Source: CAVTWS01 sp963738445 (GTDB lineage Bacteria; Actinomycetota; Acidimicrobiia; Acidimicrobiales; SHLQ01). Taken from it: a stretch of DNA of 64,000 bases. The stretch is taken from the NCBI GenBank assembly GCA_963738445.1, contig CAVTWS010000024.1, positions 434,001-498,000 of the forward strand. Direction: 5' to 3'. Shown piece by piece: positions 59,643 through 64,000 of this stretch. A model generated the notes under the pieces. That model saw only the letters and a list, made by a program, of their open reading frames with translations. It ran no database searches and was not told the origin of the DNA. Made by a program: the position numbers and the translations under genes. Numbering within the stretch: position 1 is the first letter of the stretch; the number at the start of each line of letters is the position of its first letter.

Positions 59643-61085
59643 TCAGCGACCGACGTGAACGCCCGGAACTCGGTCGTGCCAGGGCCGGGCGACTTCGAGG
59701 TGCGCCGCCAACCCGAGCAGCACATCGTCGGCGCCCCACCCGCCGACCATCTGAACGCCGATCGGCAGACCATCGGCGACGAGAGCGGGCACGGAGATGG
59801 CCGGTTGACCAGAGATGTTGAACGGAGCCGTGAAGGCGACGGTGCGAGACGCCCGCAGCAGCGGCCCGACCGGATCGTCGGGCGTGGACGAGAATCCGCC
59901 GAGCGGCCACGGACGATCGGGGCACGTCGGCGTGATCAGCACGTCGAGTTCACGGTCCCATGCGTTGCGGATCCCGCGCCCGATGACGTGGAGCTGGTCG
60001 ACCGCTGACGCGTAGGAGGCCGCATCGATCGCCGCGGCGCCCTCGAACAGCGACCAGGTGTGGGCCTCGACACCCTCGGCGGTCACGGCGACACCGCTCC
60101 GGCGGGCGAGATCGAGGAGGACGGTTCGGGTCCAGACGGCGAAGGCGGTCAGGAACGGCCCGGTGGGATCCTGCTCCGGGTCGAGGATCGACGCGAGGGT
60201 TCGCTCCTCGACGTGATGCCCCGCCTGCTCGAGAGCGAGGCCCGTCGCCCGGACGGCCGCGGCGCACTCGGGGTCGACCGCCTCCGCACCACAGTCGACG
60301 ACGAGGCCGATCCGACACGGGTGCGGGGCCACGCCGAGCGACGCCACGAACCGGGCCGGCCGGCCGAGGATCGGAGCGTCGAGTGGATCGGGCCCACACG
60401 CCACGTCGAGCACGAGGGCGGTGTCACGCACCGTTCGGGTCACGGCCAGCCGGCTGACGAGGCCGCCCCACGGGTCGATGTCGGGGTGGTTCGACACGAG
60501 ACCTCGGCTCGGCTTCAGCCCCACCAGCCCGCAGACCGACGCCGGGAGACGGATCGACCCGCCGCCGTCGCCCGCATGGCCGATCGCGACGACTCCCGCG
60601 GCCACGGCCGCCGCCGAGCCGCCGGACGACCCCGAGGCCGAACGTCGCTCGTCCCACGGATTGCGGGTCGGACCGGTCGACACGGGCTCGGTCGAGGGCA
60701 CCAGCCCGAGCTCGGGGGTGTTGGTCTTCCCGACGACGATCGCGCCGGCGTCGAGATACCGCTGGATGAGCAGGGAGGTGTGATCGGCCTCGTAACCGGC
60801 GTCGCGAAGGAACTGGGTGCCGGCGTGGTAGGGCTCGCCGGCCAACGCCCCGTCGAGGTCCTTGACCACGATGGGCACTCCCGCCAGCGGACCGGACGGG
60901 CGCCCGGATCGGGCCTCCGCACTCGCTCGGTCGTACCGCTCGTGGATGATGGCGTTGAGCCGGGGATTGACGGATTCCGACCCTCCGATGGCCGCGTCGA
61001 CGAGGTCCGACGGAGTCGCGGCGCCCGTCCGGACCAGGTCGGCCTGCGCGGTGGCGTCGAGTCGGGCCAGCTCGGTGGGGGTCAT
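59643..61085 (-). CDS. Amidase signature family enzyme
   Basis: 480 residues with the amidase triad: Lys in GVPIVVKDLDGALAG, Ser in RSASGSSGGSAAAVAAG (the GGSS-type signature), and the nucleophilic Ser in HAGDGGGSIRLPASVCGLVG. PLGGFSSTPDDPVG and ISGQPAISVPA fit the C-terminal part. The sequence lacks anything that would mark it as GatA, and no gatB/gatC genes are nearby, so it is likely an amide or nitrile-pathway hydrolase; the substrate is unknown. Confidence 0.93.
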   Translation of the reverse strand: MTPTELARLDATAQADLVRTGAATPSDLVDAAIGGSESVNPRLNAIIHERYDRASAEARSGRPSGPLAGVPIVVKDLDGALAGEPYHAGTQFLRDAGYEADHTSLLIQRYLDAGAIVVGKTNTPELGLVPSTEPVSTGPTRNPWDERRSASGSSGGSAAAVAAGVVAIGHAGDGGGSIRLPASVCGLVGLKPSRGLVSNHPDIDPWGGLVSRLAVTRTVRDTALVLDVACGPDPLDAPILGRPARFVASLGVAPHPCRIGLVVDCGAEAVDPECAAAVRATGLALEQAGHHVEERTLASILDPEQDPTGPFLTAFAVWTRTVLLDLARRSGVAVTAEGVEAHTWSLFEGAAAIDAASYASAVDQLHVIGRGIRNAWDRELDVLITPTCPDRPWPLGGFSSTPDDPVGPLLRASRTVAFTAPFNISGQPAISVPALVADGLPIGVQMVGGWGADDVLLGLAAHLEVARPWHDRVPGVHVGR

Positions 61086-61102
61086 GACCCGGGAGGCTAC
61101 CG

Positions 61103-61138
61103 CTGCTCCCGGATGACCGCGAGGCCTTCCGGGAGCAG
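61103..61138 (-). terminator. Ten-pair hairpin just downstream of lon
   Basis: CTGCTCCCGG (61103-61112) pairs with CCGGGAGCAG (61129-61138) without a mismatch, 16-base loop. Reading on the minus strand it begins eight bases after the lon stop and ends before the amidase start, so it fits a lon terminator. No T tract. Confidence 0.6.
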
Positions 61139-61145
61139 TCGGAGA

Positions 61146-63516
61146 TCAGCCTTCCGGAGCGAGGGCCCAGCCCAGCACCTCACCGATCTCCCGGGCGAAG
61201 TGCAGGGTGATCTGGGACCGGACGTCGTCGGGTAGATCGTCGGCATCGTCGCGGTTCGCGGCCGGCAGGATCACCTCGGTCACCCCGGCCCGATGGGCGG
61301 CGAGCACCTTCTCCTTCACCCCGCCGATCGGCAGGACCCGTCCTTGCAGGGTGATCTCCCCGGTCATCGCCACCTCGGGTCGGACGGGTCGTCCGGTGAC
61401 GAGCGACGCCAGGGCCGTCGCCATGGTGATGCCGGCCGAGGGTCCGTCCTTGGGCACCGCGCCCGCCGGGAAGTGCACGTGCACCCGGCGGTCGAGGCTC
61501 GCGGGCTCGAACCCCAGTTCTTCGGCGTGCGACCGCAGATAGGAGACGGCGATCTCGCCGGATTCCCTCATGACGTCGCCGAGCTGGCCGGTCAGGGTGA
61601 GACCGGGTTCGCCGGGCACGAGCCGCGGCCTCCACGAACAGCACGTCGCCCCCCGCCCCGGTGACAGCGAGACCGGTCGCGATGCCCGGCCCGGACACCC
61701 GATCGGCGGGATCGTCGATCGTCGCCGGGCGGCCGAGGATGCTGCGGAGCTCACCCCGGTCGACCGTGGTCGGTGCTTCCGCCTCGCCCATCGCCAGGCG
61801 CGTGGCGGCCTTGCGCACGAGCCGATCGAGTCGCTGCTCGAGCTTCCGCACCCCGGACTCCCTCGTGTAGTCCGAGATGACGGCTCGCACCACCTCGTCG
61901 GGCACGACGATCTCGCCCTCCTCCACCGCGTTGCGGTCGTACACCCGGGGAAGCAGGTGGTCGCGGGCGATGGCCAGCTTCTCGTCGTCGCTGTAGCCGG
62001 AGATCGTGATGATCTCCATGCGGTCGAGGAGCGGGGCCGGCATGCGATCGAGCATGTTGGCGGTGGCGATGAAGACGACGTCCGACAGGTCGAGGTCGAA
62101 CTCCAGGTAGTGATCGCGGAACGTGTGGTTCTGGGCGGGATCGAGCACCTCGAGCAGCGCCGCCGACGGGTCACCCCGCCAATCGCTGCCGAGTTTGTCG
62201 ATCTCGTCGAGCAGGATCACCGGGTTGAACGAGCCGGCGTCGATGAGGGCGCGGACGATCCGACCCGGTCGGGCCCCGACATAGGTCCGCCGATGGCCCC
62301 GGATCTCGGATTCGTCGTGCACGCCACCGAGGGACGCCCGGACGAAACGGCGACCGAGGGCCCGCGCCACGGACTCACCGAGCGACGTCTTGCCGACGCC
62401 TGGAGGGCCGGCGAGGACCAGGATGGTGCCGCTGCGGCGGCCCCGCTGCGTGTCGCCCGGCTCGGCGCTGCTCCCCTGCTTGAAGCTCCGCTCGGCGCGG
62501 CGCTGGCGTACCGCCAGGAACTCCACGATCCGGTCCTTCGCCTCCGCGAGACCGGCGTGGTCTGCGTCGAGCACCGCACGAGCGGCGGCGAGATCGGAGC
62601 TGTCATCCGTGCGCACGCCCCACGGCAGGTCGAAGACGGTGTCGAGCCAGGTGCGGATCCAACTCGCCTCGGGACCGTTCTCGCCGGTGCGTTCCAGCCG
62701 ATCGAGCTCTTTCGCGATCGCCGAGTCGACGACCTCGGGGAGTGGGTCGGGCCCGTCCCGAAGCTCGGCCAAGCGGGATCGGTAGCCGTCGACCACGTTG
62801 TCGCTGCCTTCACCGAGCTCGGTCCTGATCGCATCGAGTTGGCGGCGCAGGATCACCTCGCGTTGCGCCTTGTCGAGGGATTCGCCAACGCGGCGATCCA
62901 CCGAGCTCGTCGCTTCGTGCTCGACCAGCATCTCGTCCGCCCACGTGATGGCGATCCGCAAGCGAGCCAGCGGATCGAGCGTTTCGAGTAGTTCCCGCTT
63001 GCGTTCGAGGGGCAGGTTCGGCCACCACCCGATGGTGTCGGCCAGCGCGCCCGGGGTGCGCGGCTCAGCCAGCAGGCCGCCCCAGGCCTGCCCGCCGAGA
63101 GCATCGAGCAGCCGACCCACGATCTCGCGGTACCGGCTCATGAGCTCCTCGGCCTCGCCGCCGGCGAGCACCTCCGGCTCGGGTAGCGGGGTCACCTCGA
63201 ATCCCAGGCGACCCGACTCGTCGAGCACGCCCTGGCCGACCCTCGCCCGGTGCACGCCCCGGATGACGGCGCCGAGCGAACCATCGCGCAAGGTGCCGTG
63301 CTGCTCGATACGGGCCAGCGTGCCGACCGTCGAGAAGGAGGATCCCGAGCGCGGCACGATGACCACCTCGCCGTCGACCTCGGTGGCGGAGATCACGGCG
63401 CGACGGGCTTCGTCGGTCTCCAACCGCAACGTCACGACCATCTCGGGGAACACGACCCCGGTGGCGAGGGGGAGCAATGGAACGGCGTGGGTCGGGGTGA
63501 GGGGTTCAGCGGACAC
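61146..63516 (-). CDS. lon: ATP-dependent protease Lon, one frameshift in this sequence
   Basis: I choose the GTG at 63516 because AGGAGA stands five bases upstream; a GTG at 63546 has no RBS. Removing one base in 61624-61630 gives about 789 residues. The chain has the N-terminal LAN domain (VPLLPLATGVVFPEMVVTLR), Walker A LAGPPGVGKTSLGESVARAL, Walker B VILLDEIDKLGSDWRGDPSA, and after the break LVPGEPGLTLTGQLGDVMRE. The proteolytic Ser-Lys pair is in PKDGPSAGITMATAL and PIGGVKEKVLAAHRAG. It degrades misfolded and regulatory proteins in the cytosol. A ten-pair hairpin follows the gene. Confidence 0.92.
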
Positions 63517-63626
63517 GAGGTCTCCTGACTGCGGCACCGGGTTCACCGGCGAGGTCGACGACTACATATGAGATCGGCGTCCTAGTTGATTACATACTTA
63601 CAACACGACGGGCTATCATCTATTCC

Positions 63627-64000
63627 ATGGCCGACCTTGTCGCATCCGTCACCACCTACTTCCACGCGTCGATTCCGCCGAGCTGGTTCCCGGCGCCGGT
63701 CGAGATCCGCATCGACCGGGAGGAGATCCTGGTCACCGGCAACCTGCCCCCCGAGGCCGATGTCCCGGCGTTTCGGGAGTCGACCCGCGAGCAGCGCGTC
63801 GTCATCGCGGCCGAAGCCGAATCCCGCTGGGGCCGCGCAGTCTCGTGGGCGGTCACCCATGGCGACCACGACCACCGCTTCACCACGGTCAGCGTCCCGG
63901 TGATGACCCGGCTCCGATTCGACGAACGAAGCGTGCTCGACACCCTGATCGCGGGCGGTATCGCCCGGAGCCGCAGCGACGCGCTCGGGTGGTGTGTCCG
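63627..64000 (+). CDS. Uncharacterised protein, 3' end outside window
   Basis: The ATG at 63627 opens a frame with no stop to base 64000 (124 codons): MADLVASVTTYFHASIPPSW at the start and VLDTLIAGGIARSRSDALGW near the edge. The last part resembles the helix-turn that ends small ribbon-helix-helix proteins (an A-G-I-A-R-S-R-S-x-A pattern), so a DNA-binding or antitoxin-like role is possible but unproven. It is divergent from lon; the 110-base gap between them is clearly more AT-rich than the rest of the window. Confidence 0.7.
   Translation, partial: MADLVASVTTYFHASIPPSWFPAPVEIRIDREEILVTGNLPPEADVPAFRESTREQRVVIAAEAESRWGRAVSWAVTHGDHDHRFTTVSVPVMTRLRFDERSVLDTLIAGGIARSRSDALGWCV

Overview
This is 64 kb of very GC-rich DNA with densely packed genes, many GTG starts and short overlaps. 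The contents point to an actinobacterium, probably from the Acidimicrobiia or a nearby lineage (inference). The clues are a DosR/DosS-like sensor set with a universal stress protein, a homologue of the mycothiol-dependent reductase Rv2466c, a mycobacterial-type glycogen phosphorylase, and an ECF sigma factor paired with a YCII protein. I found no rRNA, tRNA, CRISPR array, insertion sequence or phage gene, and no gap above 300 bases without a gene.

Layout. 1-7.5 kb: the end of a Cys/Met-metabolism PLP enzyme, a giant secreted Calx-beta repeat protein, and a class III aminotransferase. 7.5-9.4 kb: cupredoxin lipoprotein, EamA transporter, flavodoxin. 9.5-13.0 kb (minus strand): rhodanese, DosR-like regulator, universal stress protein, unknown protein, PAS histidine kinase, with a DosR-box-like site upstream of the stress protein. 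13.1-13.8 kb: a thioredoxin-fold reductase whose first active-site Cys codon is TGA, followed by a SECIS-like hairpin. This is a candidate new selenoprotein and the strongest finding. 13.8-24.8 kb: small envelope proteins, gluQRS, a second cupredoxin, a DapB-like oxidoreductase, ECF sigma plus YCII protein, thioesterase, SDR and a CASTOR/POLLUX-like channel. 25-29 kb: a very large Ig-like protein with a multi-pass membrane module. 29.6-38.5 kb: glycogen block with glgP, a GH57 enzyme and a MalQ-GlgB fusion. 39.3-42.3 kb: proton-pumping pyrophosphatase carrying two C-terminal sunset-like repeats. 42.4-52 kb: DedA, phosphotransferase, DUF1015, SpeD-SpeE fusion, CoA-transferase, TauE/SafE and a three-domain APH-M23-aminotransferase protein. 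52-64 kb: HrpB helicase, DUF167 protein, FAD oxidoreductase, a pseudokinase-like protein, YihY/BrkB, amidase, Lon, and the start of a gene cut by the window edge.

How the genes fit together. The DosR-type cluster, flavodoxin, rhodanese and the candidate selenoprotein look like a redox/hypoxia response neighbourhood. glgP, the GH57 enzyme and the MalQ-GlgB fusion would together make and degrade alpha-glucan. The ECF sigma and YCII genes are adjacent, as in their family. SpeD-SpeE would make spermidine from putrescine in one chain.

Caution on sequence quality. Seven genes, including lon and hrpB, contain single-base frameshifts (nine in all), mostly at short homopolymers. I read these as consensus indel errors rather than decay and give each gene over its full restored span. 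The TGA in the reductase is not an indel, so this error mode does not explain it.
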